DNA of 64,000 nucleotides from Gottfriedia acidiceleris (GCF_023115465.1 NZ_CP096034.1:3906001-3970000); one strand, 5' to 3'; shown: positions 9,586 through 19,677, numbered from the stretch's first letter. Numbers and translations: made by a program. The notes: generated from the sequence alone by a model not told the origin.

Positions 9586-9895
9586 ATGGTGCTCGCTTTC
9601 CATGGGGCGAGACCTGAGCCTCCTCGGCAAGCCGAGGCCACTGAAAAAGTAAATTTTGATCAAATTTTGCTTTTTACGAAAAATCAATTCCCATAAAAAC
9701 CTCGATTTTTATAGATAAAGTGGGGATGACACATTAAGTTTTAACCCATTTTTGAGACAAAAGTGGGGATGGAAATTTTAGGGAATTGAACTTTTTCAAA
9801 AATCATAGAGTTATTCAGCGGCCTAGGCAAGCCTGCGGGGTCTCAGCCTTCCCGCTAATCCCATAGGAGTCGATCACCCCTCCGTTCCAATCAAC
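9571..9895 (+). repeat. GC-rich Bacillus-type repeat unit, apparently interrupted
   Basis: It begins GTTGATTTCCACT and ends CCAATCAAC, so the outer bases are inverted. GC-rich halves lie at 9571-9641 and about 9817-9895 and contain GCTCGCTTTCC, GAGCCTCCTCGG, GCGGGGTCTCAG and AGGAGTCGATCACC. The blocks resemble a family of interspersed repeats I associate with Bacillus intergenic regions. The middle 170 bases are AT-rich and hold a palindrome centred on TGATCA (about 9643-9675) and two copies of AAAGTGGGGATG (9717 and 9760). Confidence 0.6.
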
Positions 9896-10221
9896 TTATA
9901 CAATTAAAAAAAGTCTGTAATTAAATACTAGTCAAATAGCCTTTACTTAGAGTAATCTAACTGTTGTATATTAATCAGCTTGTAGATCAATTAATACCGA
10001 ACAATTGTTAAACTAAACTATAAAATTTGTTCCCTAAAAAAGCCCATCATATTTTTAACTTCTAAAAAAAATCATTACTAGTGTTATTCGAATAATAAAT
10101 TGCTCAAACACTTTTACATTTAAAACCATTAAAAAATCATTCAAAAAATGCTAATTTTATCATTATTAAATGTTCATTTAAAGTCCGTTTCCCTATTGAC
10201 GACTTTATATTTCAACACTCT

Positions 10222-10245
10222 GAAACTTCTTTTAATAGAAGTTTC
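10222..10245. repeat. Short perfect hairpin repeat, copy 2
   Basis: Identical to 9485-9508. Being 12 bases past the permease stop it may serve as its terminator, but no T run follows on the minus strand. Confidence 0.75.
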
Positions 10246-10257
10246 CTTTCTAATCCA

Positions 10258-11523
10258 TTATTTATTTCCAACTTGTAGAATTTTTTCATGTTGTTTTGAA
10301 TGTCTTTTTTGTAGCCAAATAAAGTACACTGAAACTACTATGATCAATATTAAAATGATCGGCGAGGAAAAAGAAAGTATTCCTAAAAAGCAAATTGCTA
10401 GTATACATGAACCGATTTTAAAAATTACGGAATCAAATAATCGTAAACATGCTAATACTCCTAGTAAAGCGTTGCATAAGAAGAATGCATTTGCAATTGC
10501 TACAAGTGTTTGAATGCTTAGGAAATCATTAAAATAAAGAATAAATACAATTATGTGAATGACAAACAAACTAAATAATGATCGAGTTGCCACATTATTT
10601 CTATTTTTAAAAGAAAGCCATGAAGGCAATAAACCGTTTTTGGCTTGATCGGCGATTAGCCTTGATACTGCTCCTATTACTAGCAGAACCGTACTAATAC
10701 AAAGTGCAATTGTAATGGATGAAATAATTGGAGTTGACCAACTTCCAAATAAACTTTGTAGTAACGGTGCTAATGATTGATCCATCATATTTCCATTTTT
10801 AGAATGAATCCACTGGAAAGCAAATGCAACTGTTAGACTTACTATTGCTATAATCGAGAAACTTAAGACTACTGCTCTAGGAATTGTTCGTTCTGGAGTT
10901 TTTACTTCTAAAGAATAGCTACCGATGACCTCCCACCCGATTAAGGCCCAAAATAATAAAAGTAAACTTTCTCCAAAATTAGAAACAGTAATCGGATTCG
11001 ATAAAGTAAAGCTCCCATCAACTGTAAATAATGTATGAATACTGCCAACTATAAGCGTCACTACAATGAAACTAGACATAAAAAAGGCAAATTTTCCAAC
11101 ATCGGCAATGCTTCGAGTTAAAATGATATAAACAAAACATAGGATTCCTAAAGCTAGCCACTTTTCATTGAAGAAACTTTGATTTGTCAGTAGTTGTAAG
11201 TAATGTCCTGCCGTACCTGTAACTGCTATTGGCCCAAAACAAACTGCAAGTAAAAAGAAAATAGCTGAAAGGTTTTTTAGTTGTGTACCAAATGCACGTT
11301 CAACTGCCAATGGTACTCCAGAATCTCCTGGAATCAACAAACTTAGCTTACCAAACATTAGTGCAAATATTAAACTTAAACCAAGCATTAGAACCCATGC
11401 AAAAATAGCATAATTACCAGCAGTTTCATACACTGCAGGCGGTAAAATGATAATTCCCGAACCTAAAATAGGTCCAATCATTAACCCGCTGAGCAAAAGA
11501 AAACCAATTTTTCGATTCCTCAT
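10258..11523 (-). CDS. APC-superfamily amino acid permease
   Basis: 421 residues, about 12 hydrophobic segments, with the APC first-helix pattern GPILGSGIIILPP in which the unwound glycine-rich stretch binds substrate. A mostly charged tail (WLQKRHSKQHEKILQ) follows. It transports an amino acid or amine across the membrane; the substrate and direction are not readable. The divergent LysR gene 130 bases away is probably its regulator. In this arrangement such carriers are often exporters, but that is inference. The start is ATG with GGGGG about 8 bases upstream. Confidence 0.85.
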   Translation of the reverse strand: MRNRKIGFLLLSGLMIGPILGSGIIILPPAVYETAGNYAIFAWVLMLGLSLIFALMFGKLSLLIPGDSGVPLAVERAFGTQLKNLSAIFFLLAVCFGPIAVTGTAGHYLQLLTNQSFFNEKWLALGILCFVYIILTRSIADVGKFAFFMSSFIVVTLIVGSIHTLFTVDGSFTLSNPITVSNFGESLLLLFWALIGWEVIGSYSLEVKTPERTIPRAVVLSFSIIAIVSLTVAFAFQWIHSKNGNMMDQSLAPLLQSLFGSWSTPIISSITIALCISTVLLVIGAVSRLIADQAKNGLLPSWLSFKNRNNVATRSLFSLFVIHIIVFILYFNDFLSIQTLVAIANAFFLCNALLGVLACLRLFDSVIFKIGSCILAICFLGILSFSSPIILILIIVVSVYFIWLQKRHSKQHEKILQVGNK

Positions 11524-11654
11524 TAATATCCCCCCAATAGTTATTGAAAAAAATTGTAATCTCGTATACTTTAATTATATGAACCGACTTAACATCGGTA
11601 AAATGAATAATTATGATATAACTCATCGGTAAATCCGATACTTAGGAGGTTATA

Positions 11655-12554
11655 ATGGAAATCCGTCATTTAATTACGTTTAAGTCAATTGTAGATATGG
11701 GCGGGTTCTCAAGAGCTGCCGTCCATCTCGGATATGCACAATCTACAGTTACTGCACATATACAATCACTTGAGCAAGAATTAGGAGTCCCTTTATTTGA
11801 CCGATTAGGTAAAAAGGTACATCTGACTGAGGTCGGTGAGAACTTTTTAGTTCACGCAATCGAAATGATTCAGCTCTATACAAAAGCAAAAGATGTATTT
11901 CAGATGGAAAATGAAGAAGTATCCACGTTAAAGATTGGAGCTCCTGAATCTTTAACAATCTACCGTCTTCCACAAATTATCCAAGCTTTTCGATCACAAT
12001 ACCCGAAAGTAAATATTATAATGAAATCTGGTTCATGTTGGGAATTACAAGATGAATTACGTCGAGGAGATTTGGATATTGGCTTCTTACTACAGGCTCC
12101 ATTAACTGATTCAGATTTATATACGGAAACACTAATTGAAGAACCACTTGTCATTTTACTACCTCCATCTTCTGATACTAGAACACTTTCATCTTTTACA
12201 CTAAATGCGAATGAAAATATAATTCTCACCGAACAAGGTAGTTATCGTGATTATTTTGAAGCATTTTTAAGAAGTAAAGGTATTGCAACTGAGTCTGGAA
12301 TGGAATTTTGGAGTGTTGAGGCAATTAAACAATGTGTCATGTGCGGACTTGGTATATCCATACTCCCACTCATAGCAGTTCAAAATGAAATGCAGCAAAA
12401 AAAACTAAAAGTCATAAATTGGGATACAAATTTAGGAAGTGTATCTACAATCATGTCTTGGCATAAAAATAGATGGCAATCACGTGCTGCTAGAAAATTT
12501 ATGGAAGTTGTTAGAGATCAGTCATCTTTATGGAATCAGTCTATCAAAATCTAG
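11655..12554 (+). CDS. LysR-family transcriptional regulator
   Basis: 299 residues. The N-terminal winged helix-turn-helix (1-60) reads MEIRHLITFKSIVDMGGFSRAAVHLGYAQSTVTAHIQSLE with VPLFDR after it. The periplasmic-binding-like effector domain fills the rest (from about residue 90). ATG with AGGAGG seven bases upstream. It is divergent from the permease at 10258-11523 with a 130-base shared control region containing ATCGGT half-sites (11592 and 11625). By the usual LysR pattern it should control that gene in response to the carried compound. Confidence 0.93.
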   Translation: MEIRHLITFKSIVDMGGFSRAAVHLGYAQSTVTAHIQSLEQELGVPLFDRLGKKVHLTEVGENFLVHAIEMIQLYTKAKDVFQMENEEVSTLKIGAPESLTIYRLPQIIQAFRSQYPKVNIIMKSGSCWELQDELRRGDLDIGFLLQAPLTDSDLYTETLIEEPLVILLPPSSDTRTLSSFTLNANENIILTEQGSYRDYFEAFLRSKGIATESGMEFWSVEAIKQCVMCGLGISILPLIAVQNEMQQKKLKVINWDTNLGSVSTIMSWHKNRWQSRAARKFMEVVRDQSSLWNQSIKI

Positions 12555-12741
12555 TTTCTAATAAGTTATTACTTGGGAGTTATAAGCTTAGAAAGAAGTC
12601 TTTAGTATTGTTTAGTACTGGTCATTTCTCGGCCTATTGTAATTCATTTACTCTATCATTCATGTGTGACTTTATTTGCAGTTATCCAGATTTTAATTGC
12701 AGATTTGCCTTTTTTATTTGCACTTCCCATACAACGACACG

Positions 12742-12770
12742 AAAAAAAGCTAGCGCTAACTAGCTTTTTT
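12742..12770. terminator. Bidirectional terminator between the LysR and LacI genes
   Basis: Stem AAAAAAGCTAG/CTAGCTTTTTT around a short loop, between two convergent genes, with A and T runs on both sides so that it can work for both. Confidence 0.88.
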
Positions 12771-12771
12771 A

Positions 12772-13731
12772 TTATACAGTCTGCCGCTCAATTAATTTAA
12801 TCGCTATCTCCTCTTGATTAATTACAGAATTAATCGCTTGTATAAAAAGTTTCCTCCCTATTTCCCGTAATGGAATTTCGACTGTTGTTAACTTCATTAC
12901 TTTAGCAATTGGTTGATTATCGAACCCAATTATCGCTAGATCATGAGGAATAGCTATTCCACGATCATTACAGCAAGTCTGCACACCCGCTGCCACTTGG
13001 TCACTTGTTACTAACAAAGCTGTTGGTCTCTCTTTTAAATTTAATAAAGACTGGACAATTCTTTCACCATCTTCAAAATAGTAACAATTATCGAATACAA
13101 AATCCTTATTTAGTGCTTCATTATATTTACTATGAAAATCAATATAGGCTGATTCTCTTTGTTTACTATTCTTACCTGTTCTACGACCAATACTATAACC
13201 TATTTTCCGATGACCTTTTTGATATAAATATTCTAAAGCAATCATGAAACAATTGTATTGATCTATAAATGTTGAGGAAACCCCCGTATTTCTTGTATCT
13301 TCAAATATGACAATTTGTCCATATTGCTTATAATTCTCGATCATTTCAATTGAACAAACTCTAGAACAAATAATGAGTGAATCTATTTGTTTATGCTGCA
13401 GCATCTTTAAAGCCTCAATTTCTCGCTTCACCTCATAATTTGATTGAAATAGTACTAACTTATAATTATTTTTTATCGCTTCGTTAGCAATTCCATCAAT
13501 TAGCAATCCAAAGTATGGATGTTGCGAGAACGGAATAACCACTCCAATTAGATTCGTTTTTCCTTTGCTTAAATTGACTGCATTTTGATTTCGTTGATAA
13601 TTTGTTAACTCAATTGCATTTAAAACTGCTTTTCTTTTTTCCTCACTAACGTATGGTTTATCATTTAAAACTCGTGAGACTGTTGTAACCGAAACGCCGG
13701 CAATCCTCGCAATTTCTTTAATATTAGACAT
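12772..13731 (-). CDS. LacI-family transcriptional regulator
   Basis: 319 residues from the ATG at 13731. The helix-turn-helix starts at once (NIKEIARIAGVSVTTVSRVLND), the hinge follows near residue 50, and the sugar-binding-type domain holds NLIGVVIPFSQHPYFG and RPTALLVTSDQVAAG. A longer open frame to 13893 exists, but its extra 54 residues lack family similarity and overlap a divergent small gene. GGTGAG lies close to the chosen ATG. No sugar or nucleoside genes are adjacent, so the regulated genes and ligand are unknown. Confidence 0.9.
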   Translation of the reverse strand: MSNIKEIARIAGVSVTTVSRVLNDKPYVSEEKRKAVLNAIELTNYQRNQNAVNLSKGKTNLIGVVIPFSQHPYFGLLIDGIANEAIKNNYKLVLFQSNYEVKREIEALKMLQHKQIDSLIICSRVCSIEMIENYKQYGQIVIFEDTRNTGVSSTFIDQYNCFMIALEYLYQKGHRKIGYSIGRRTGKNSKQRESAYIDFHSKYNEALNKDFVFDNCYYFEDGERIVQSLLNLKERPTALLVTSDQVAAGVQTCCNDRGIAIPHDLAIIGFDNQPIAKVMKLTTVEIPLREIGRKLFIQAINSVINQEEIAIKLIERQTV

Positions 13732-13816
13732 TTTCTCACCTTTTTCTAAACTTTTTCTTGCTCTGAAACTAGTTCCATACTTTACGATGTTCTCATCATA
13801 AAAAGGAGGTACGAAT

Positions 13817-13921
13817 ATGCAAATACTTTTTGGTTTACTTTGTTTACTATTTATGTGTTGTTCAATTTTATTTTTCGCTTTTTTTGCTATCATACAACAA
13901 GAAAAGAAACGAGTTAAGTAA
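13817..13921 (+). CDS. 34-residue membrane peptide, divergent from lacI-type gene
   Basis: A short frame missed by length filters. It has a strong AAAGGAGG site seven bases before an ATG. The product is a single hydrophobic helix rich in Phe, Leu and Cys (ILFGLLCLLFMCCSILFFAF) followed by a charged tail QQEKKRVK. It starts 85 bases from the LacI-type start on the opposite strand. No family recognised; the ribosome site and composition argue that it is real. Confidence 0.6.
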   Translation: MQILFGLLCLLFMCCSILFFAFFAIIQQEKKRVK

Positions 13922-14005
13922 TGTAGGCAAATCTTAAAACAATTGCTCCAACAATTTTCCTCCCTATAATATTACATAATCCTTTAAAAAAGCTCCTATT
14001 TTCCA

Positions 14006-14036
14006 TGAATACTCTCACTTTACTATGTAAATAATA
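14006..14036 (+). promoter_or_regulatory. Candidate sigma-G promoter of the first sspH
   Basis: TGAATA, 18 bases, then AATAATA, about 30 bases before the start codon. It matches the forespore sigma-G pattern (TGAATA and CATANTA) except for the first base of the -10. The second sspH has the same two boxes and spacing. Confidence 0.65.
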
Positions 14037-14067
14037 ATATAGGTTAGTAATTAAAGGAGGTATTATG

Positions 14068-14247
14068 ATGGATACTGAAAGAGCATTAGAAATCGTAGCA
14101 GCACCTGGTATGATAAATGTAACTTGCGATGGAGTACCTGTTTATATTCAGCATGTTAATAAAAATGAGGGCACAGCAAGAATTTATCCTCTTGATCAAC
14201 CACAAAATGATAAAGAAGTATCATTAAGTCACTTAAAAGAACATTAA
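14068..14247 (+). CDS. sspH: H-type small acid-soluble spore protein
   Basis: 59 residues (MDTERALEIVAAPGMINVTC, then GVPVYIQHVNKNEGTARIYP) matching the SspH family over its full length. SspH is a minor SASP made in the forespore and retained in the spore core. The ATG at 14068 is seven bases from AAAGGAGG; an adjacent ATG at 14065 is closer than usual. It has its own candidate sigma-G promoter and terminator, so it is a single-gene unit. A paralogue lies at 17223. Confidence 0.93.
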   Translation: MDTERALEIVAAPGMINVTCDGVPVYIQHVNKNEGTARIYPLDQPQNDKEVSLSHLKEH

Positions 14248-14263
14248 ATGATAGAAAAGACCC

Positions 14264-14302
14264 AAAAATAAACCTCCATCAAGGAGGTTTATTTCATTTT
14301 TG
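14264..14302 (+). terminator. Terminator of sspH
   Basis: Stem AATAAACCTCC/GGAGGTTTATT with a five-base loop, followed by TCATTTTT. Confidence 0.85.
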
Positions 14303-14491
14303 GGAAAAAAGCCCAATTATCTAACTATTTTGTCTGATTTCAACTGAAACCTTTAGGAATATAAAGATTAATGAGTGCAGTATTACTTATGGCATAACGA
14401 TTAACTAGTTTATTTTTACTAAACGACTAGGTATTGGGTAATAAGTCGAATTTACTACTTACTTTAAAAAAAAATGAAAAAAAAGTCGAAA

Positions 14492-14506
14492 AATTATTTG
14501 AAAATT
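14492..14506 (+). promoter_or_regulatory. CodY-like box in front of the permease
   Basis: AATTATTTGAAAATT matches the CodY consensus AATTTTCWGAAAATT at 13 of 15 positions. It overlaps a possible -35 (TTGAAA) whose -10 (TATCAT) is 16 bases on. A weaker copy follows near 14569. CodY control of a branched-chain amino acid carrier would be typical. The rest of 14303-14669 shows no gene. Confidence 0.5.
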
Positions 14507-14669
14507 TCTATAAGTGTGTTATCATAAAAATCACTTAAGAGACAAATTGAAATATTACTTCGTAGCTAATTGTCAGAATTTTCTATTTTTTGAGGTAAAA
14601 TTAGAAAATAATAAACTTTCTAAATAGAAAATTAAAAAACTACTAAAAATAGGATTAGAGGAGGCTCAT

Positions 14670-16076
14670 ATGAATTTATTTCGAAAAAAATCAGTTTCAA
14701 CCGGATCGCCTAGTTCACTTAAACAAGTTCTAGGAGCGTTTGATCTTACAATGTTAGGAATCGGTGCCATCATCGGTACAGGTATATTCGTTTTAACTGG
14801 TGTAGCAGCAGCTGATTACGCTGGTCCAGCACTTATTCTTTCATTTATTATCGCAGGTTTAGCTTGTACATTTGCTGCACTTTGTTACTCTGAATTTGCA
14901 TCTATGATTCCAGAGGCTGGTAGTGCTTACACTTATAGTTATGTTGCTTTCGGTGAAGTCATTGCTTGGATATTAGGTTGGGATATGGTACTAGAGTATG
15001 GACTTGCTTCTTCAGCAGTGGCAAGTGGATGGTCTGGCTATTTCCAAAGTTTATTACATGGTTTTGGAGTAAACCTTCCAACAGCTTTAACAAGTGCATT
15101 TGATCCATCTAAACATACTTTTATTGATTTACCGGCAGTAATCATTGTTTTACTTGTAACGTTCATTCTTACTAGAGGTGTTAGAGAATCAGCAAAACTT
15201 AACACGATCATGGTAATAGTAAAATTAGCAGTAGTAGCACTTTTCATCGTAGTTGGTGTTTGGTACGTTGAACCGCATAACTGGACTCCATTTATGCCAA
15301 TGGGATTCCATGGGGTTACAGCTGGTGCTGCAGTAGTAGTATTTGCTTACTTTGGATTTGATGCAGTATCAACTGCAGCTGAGGAAGTTAAAAACCCTCA
15401 GCGTAACTTACCAATCGGTATTATCTCTGCTTTAACAATTTGTACAATCTTATATATTGTCGTTTCATTAATTCTTACTGGTATCGTTCCTTTTGATCAA
15501 TTAGGTGTTAAAGACCCTGTTGCTTTTGCACTAGCATTTATTCACCAAGATTGGGCTGCGGGTTTCATTTCACTTGGCGCAATCATCGGTATTACAACTG
15601 TATTAATCGTAATGATGTTTGGACAAACTCGTCTATTCTATGCAATCAGTAAAGATGGTTTATTACCAGGTAAATTATCAAAAGTTAATAAGAAAACTTC
15701 AGTTCCTATAACAAGCACTTGGGTAACTGGCGGACTAGTTTCTTTATTCGCTGGCTTAATTCCATTAAACAAATTAGCTGAATTAACAAATATCGGTACT
15801 CTATTCGCTTTCTCTGCTGTTTCTCTTGGTATTCTTGTATTAAGAAAAACTCGCCCAGACTTAAAACGTGGATTTAAAACGCCTTGGGTACCAGTAGTAC
15901 CAGTATTAGCAGTTGTATTCTGTGTATATTTAATGCTACAACTTTCATCATTTACTTGGAAAGGTTTCGTAGTTTGGTTAGTAATCGGTTTAGTAATTTA
16001 TATCACATACGGATATAAAAATTCTAAACTAAATAGTAAAAATAAGTTTGATAAGGATTCAAATCAAACTGCATAA
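14670..16076 (+). CDS. CAT-type APC amino acid permease (YfnA/YhdG-like)
   Basis: 468 residues with about 12 membrane helices. The family pattern is clear: LGAFDLTMLGIGAIIGTGIFVLTG at the first helix, CYSEFASMIPEAGSAYTY, VVVFAYFGFDAVSTAAEEV and RLFYAISKDGLLP. It imports amino acids by proton symport. The closest Bacillus relatives that I recall are YfnA and the branched-chain amino acid permease YhdG/BcaP. ATG with AGAGGAGG five bases upstream; a hairpin terminator follows. The 420-base upstream region holds a CodY-like site, which would fit control by branched-chain amino acids. Confidence 0.9.
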   Translation: MNLFRKKSVSTGSPSSLKQVLGAFDLTMLGIGAIIGTGIFVLTGVAAADYAGPALILSFIIAGLACTFAALCYSEFASMIPEAGSAYTYSYVAFGEVIAWILGWDMVLEYGLASSAVASGWSGYFQSLLHGFGVNLPTALTSAFDPSKHTFIDLPAVIIVLLVTFILTRGVRESAKLNTIMVIVKLAVVALFIVVGVWYVEPHNWTPFMPMGFHGVTAGAAVVVFAYFGFDAVSTAAEEVKNPQRNLPIGIISALTICTILYIVVSLILTGIVPFDQLGVKDPVAFALAFIHQDWAAGFISLGAIIGITTVLIVMMFGQTRLFYAISKDGLLPGKLSKVNKKTSVPITSTWVTGGLVSLFAGLIPLNKLAELTNIGTLFAFSAVSLGILVLRKTRPDLKRGFKTPWVPVVPVLAVVFCVYLMLQLSSFTWKGFVVWLVIGLVIYITYGYKNSKLNSKNKFDKDSNQTA

Positions 16077-16082
16077 GTAATG

Positions 16083-16119
16083 AAATCCCACTATAGTAAC
16101 CTATAGTGGGATTTTTTTT
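16083..16119 (+). terminator. Terminator of the permease gene
   Basis: Stem AAATCCCACTATAG and its complement with a four-base loop, then eight T. Confidence 0.92.
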
Positions 16120-16254
16120 GTTAGTTACATATTTTGATTAACAATCTAGAATAATTATAGATATCCAAATCAACAAACTTTACAAAAACAGATTTACTTT
16201 ATGATATGATACGACTTAAGAAAATTTATTTTCGAATGAACAGGAGCTGTTAAA

Positions 16255-16515
16255 ATGTTCCCATTAAAAAATTATTATGAATCATTTATTAAAAAGGATC
16301 TTATTGGATTGAAAAGAGAGATCGCATTAAAACGACTAAGTAATTTACTTGCTTGTCAAAAGATTAGTAAAGATACCAAGGAAGTTGTACATATTCGTTA
16401 TTTTACTTGTACCGAAACACTTCAGCCCACTGACACTTATTTAGGTACAATAGCTGTGAAGTTTCAAAATGGTTATGTAGTTGAAACAGCAATCTCACTT
16501 CCTAAGGAAAAATAA
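16255..16515 (+). CDS. Conserved-looking small protein of unknown function
   Basis: 86 residues, ATG with AGGAG nine bases upstream. No family recognised. The first half is basic and probably helical (FIKKDLIGLKREIALKRLSNLL). The second half alternates polar and hydrophobic residues like a small beta sheet (VVHIRYFTC, YLGTIAVKFQNGYVVETAISL). It has no signal peptide or membrane segment. It lies alone among sporulation genes, but nothing in its own sequence ties it to spores. Confidence 0.6.
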   Translation: MFPLKNYYESFIKKDLIGLKREIALKRLSNLLACQKISKDTKEVVHIRYFTCTETLQPTDTYLGTIAVKFQNGYVVETAISLPKEK

Positions 16516-16689
16516 TTCATTTATTAAAACTTACTTCTAGGTAAAAGCCTAATTACACTATAGACTAGTTTCATAGTTGGCAAAAAAACATACGATACAT
16601 TATCCACCTCTCCTAATTGTAATTTTTCAATTAGCTGCATGACCCTAAGGGAATTTTCCCTTAAATATCGTATGAAGGAGGTCACATGT

Positions 16690-16821
16690 ATGAGTACTGG
16701 ACATCACGGACACCATCTTAACGGTTTTGCTTTAATCGTTGTTCTGTTTATCTTATTAATCATTGTTGGAGCAGCTTGCTGGTCTGGACATGACGGATAT
16801 GGATATGGTCACCACTGGTAA
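16690..16821 (+). CDS. YjcZ-family sporulation peptide
   Basis: 43 residues: a His/Gly-rich head (MSTGHHGHHLNG), one membrane helix (FALIVVLFILLIIVGAACW) and a Gly/Tyr/His tail (GHDGYGYGHHW). This is the layout of the short YjcZ-type sporulation proteins of Bacillus. The start at 16690 follows AAGGAGG by eight bases; a longer frame from 16639 would run through that site. CATACGAT near 16588 looks like a sigma-E or sigma-K -10, but I found no convincing -35. The His-rich ends suggest metal binding (inference). Confidence 0.82.
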   Translation: MSTGHHGHHLNGFALIVVLFILLIIVGAACWSGHDGYGYGHHW

Positions 16822-16836
16822 TCATTAAAAACTATA

Positions 16837-16870
16837 AAACTCCTGTTAAATTTTAACAGGGGTTTTTTTT
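16837..16870 (+). terminator. Terminator of the YjcZ-like gene
   Basis: Stem CTCCTGTTAAA/TTTAACAGGGG followed by nine T. Confidence 0.88.
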
Positions 16871-17154
16871 TAATCCATTAAGAAACTAGTGCTTGCTTAG
16901 AATGAATTGTAGTGATATGTACTGAACTTTTTAAGTCGAACCATTTTTCTATTCCAAGGTAAGGATCTTAAACTTAACACTAAACTCGATTTAAAGAAAG
17001 TAAAATTCCAAAAGCGCTTGTATATACAGTTAAACTTATTAAGTTCATATTACCGGAAAGAATGAAAATTAATATGCATAAATAGACAAAATAAAACAGA
17101 AGGAAGAATAAAAAATTTTAAATATATGGCATGTTTTTTAAGATAAATTTTAAA
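16871..17154 (+). other. Non-coding gap before the second sspH
   Basis: About 280 AT-rich bases with no frame that has a ribosome site and no repeat that I can see. It ends at the spore promoter of the next gene. Confidence 0.5.
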
Positions 17155-17185
17155 TGAATACCCAATCACACCACGGTTAATAATA
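17155..17185 (+). promoter_or_regulatory. Candidate sigma-G promoter of the second sspH
   Basis: TGAATA, 18 bases, AATAATA: the same boxes and spacing as in front of the first sspH, while the spacers differ. Confidence 0.65.
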
Positions 17186-17222
17186 TGTTAGGTTTCTATT
17201 TTTAGTTTAGAGGAGGTTATGT

Positions 17223-17402
17223 ATGAATAAGCAACGAGCTCAAGAAATTGCTTCTTCTGCTGTAATGGCTAATGTTACATATAATGGAGTGCCAATTTAT
17301 ATTCAACATGTTGATGAAGCAAATGAAACTGCTAGAATCTATCCGCTAGGTCAACCAGATCGAGAGGAAGATGTTTCAATCAATAGTTTGTCAGAACATT
17401 AA
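17223..17402 (+). CDS. sspH: H-type small acid-soluble spore protein, second copy
   Basis: 59 residues beginning MNKQRAQEIASSAVMANVTY, with the family core GVPIYIQHVDEANETARIYP and an acidic tail ending LSEH. About half the residues match the product of 14068-14247, so the pair are diverged paralogues rather than a recent duplication. AGAGGAGG stands six bases before the ATG. It has its own candidate sigma-G promoter and a hairpin terminator at about 17414-17449. It is short enough to be skipped by a 60-residue cut-off. Confidence 0.92.
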   Translation: MNKQRAQEIASSAVMANVTYNGVPIYIQHVDEANETARIYPLGQPDREEDVSINSLSEH

Positions 17403-17413
17403 TTCTTGAATAA

Positions 17414-17449
17414 CAAAAAACAAACCTCTTAGTTTTTGAGGTTTGTTTT
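17414..17449 (+). terminator. Terminator of the second sspH
   Basis: Stem AAACAAACCTC/GAGGTTTGTTT with a nine-base loop and flanking A and T runs; it could also serve the minus-strand ORF ending at 17467. Confidence 0.82.
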
Positions 17450-17466
17450 CGTATTGTTTCTCCAGA

Positions 17467-17637
17467 TTACCAACATAAGCTTTCAATTAAACTGCATTTA
17501 AGGCATTCTTGTATCGTATCTTTTTTCTGGAAATCGTGTACACAGTTTTTTTGAATTGTGCTCAATTCGATCTTTAACTGATTCATATTTCTTTCTAAAT
17601 ACTTTATTTCTTTTATGATTTCTTCTACCCTATTCAT
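17467..17637 (-). CDS. 56-residue CxxC protein downstream of thiC
   Basis: An open frame starting 15 bases past the thiC stop on the same strand. The N-terminal two thirds look like a charged coiled coil (MNRVEEIIKEIKYLERNMNQ, then LKIELSTIQ). The C-terminus carries NCVHDF, ECLKCSL and a final ESLCW, a pattern of Cys/His pairs like a minimal zinc ribbon. The site AAGGGTGTGA lies rather far (about 11 bases) from the ATG. It probably shares the thiC transcript. I recognise no characterised family. Confidence 0.6.
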   Translation of the reverse strand: MNRVEEIIKEIKYLERNMNQLKIELSTIQKNCVHDFQKKDTIQECLKCSLIESLCW

Positions 17638-17652
17638 ATAAGGCTCACACCC

Positions 17653-19437
<1,785 letters not shown>

Positions 19438-19492
19438 TCATTCCCCTTTTTAATTAGTTTAAAAAGGACGAAATCCAATTCATTTAAAGCAT

Positions 19493-19528
19493 GAAAAAAA
19501 GCCGAAATCTTATTTTTAAGACCCGGCT
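19493..19528 (-). terminator. Terminator in the thiC leader
   Basis: Stem AGCCGGGTCTT...AAGATTTCGGCT (minus strand) followed by seven T, between the TPP aptamer and thiC: the expression platform of the riboswitch. Confidence 0.87.
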
Positions 19529-19583
19529 AAGTGTTAGCAAAACTACATTAACAATTATGAAATCATTAATGAGAAATTTCTAA

Positions 19584-19677
19584 CTTCCCCACGCTGGTAT
19601 GAACCAGATCAGGTCCTGAGGGTTAAGAAACTTATTCGCGTTTCTCTCTCAGCCCAACTAATTGGACACCCCTAGTC
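19584..19677 (-). promoter_or_regulatory. TPP riboswitch of thiC
   Basis: On the minus strand AGGGGTGTCC, GGGCTGAGAG, ACCCTCAGGACCTGATCTGG and ATACCAGCGTGGGGAAG form the complete THI element. Confidence 0.96.

Noticed and set aside
9370..9687. Overlapping frames on both strands across the repeat region
   Set aside because: They cross hairpins and the interspersed repeat; there is no start signal and no protein-like conservation pattern.
12530..12763. 77-codon frame overlapping the end of the LysR gene
   Set aside because: It starts inside the LysR gene, runs into the terminator and has no ribosome site.
13732..13893. N-terminal extension of the LacI-type regulator
   Set aside because: LacI proteins start at the helix-turn-helix; the extra 54 codons have no family similarity and overlap a divergent small gene.
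14303..14669. T-box or other riboswitch before the amino acid permease
   Set aside because: No T-box sequence (AGGGTGGNACCGCG) or known aptamer motif is present; a CodY-like site is the better explanation.
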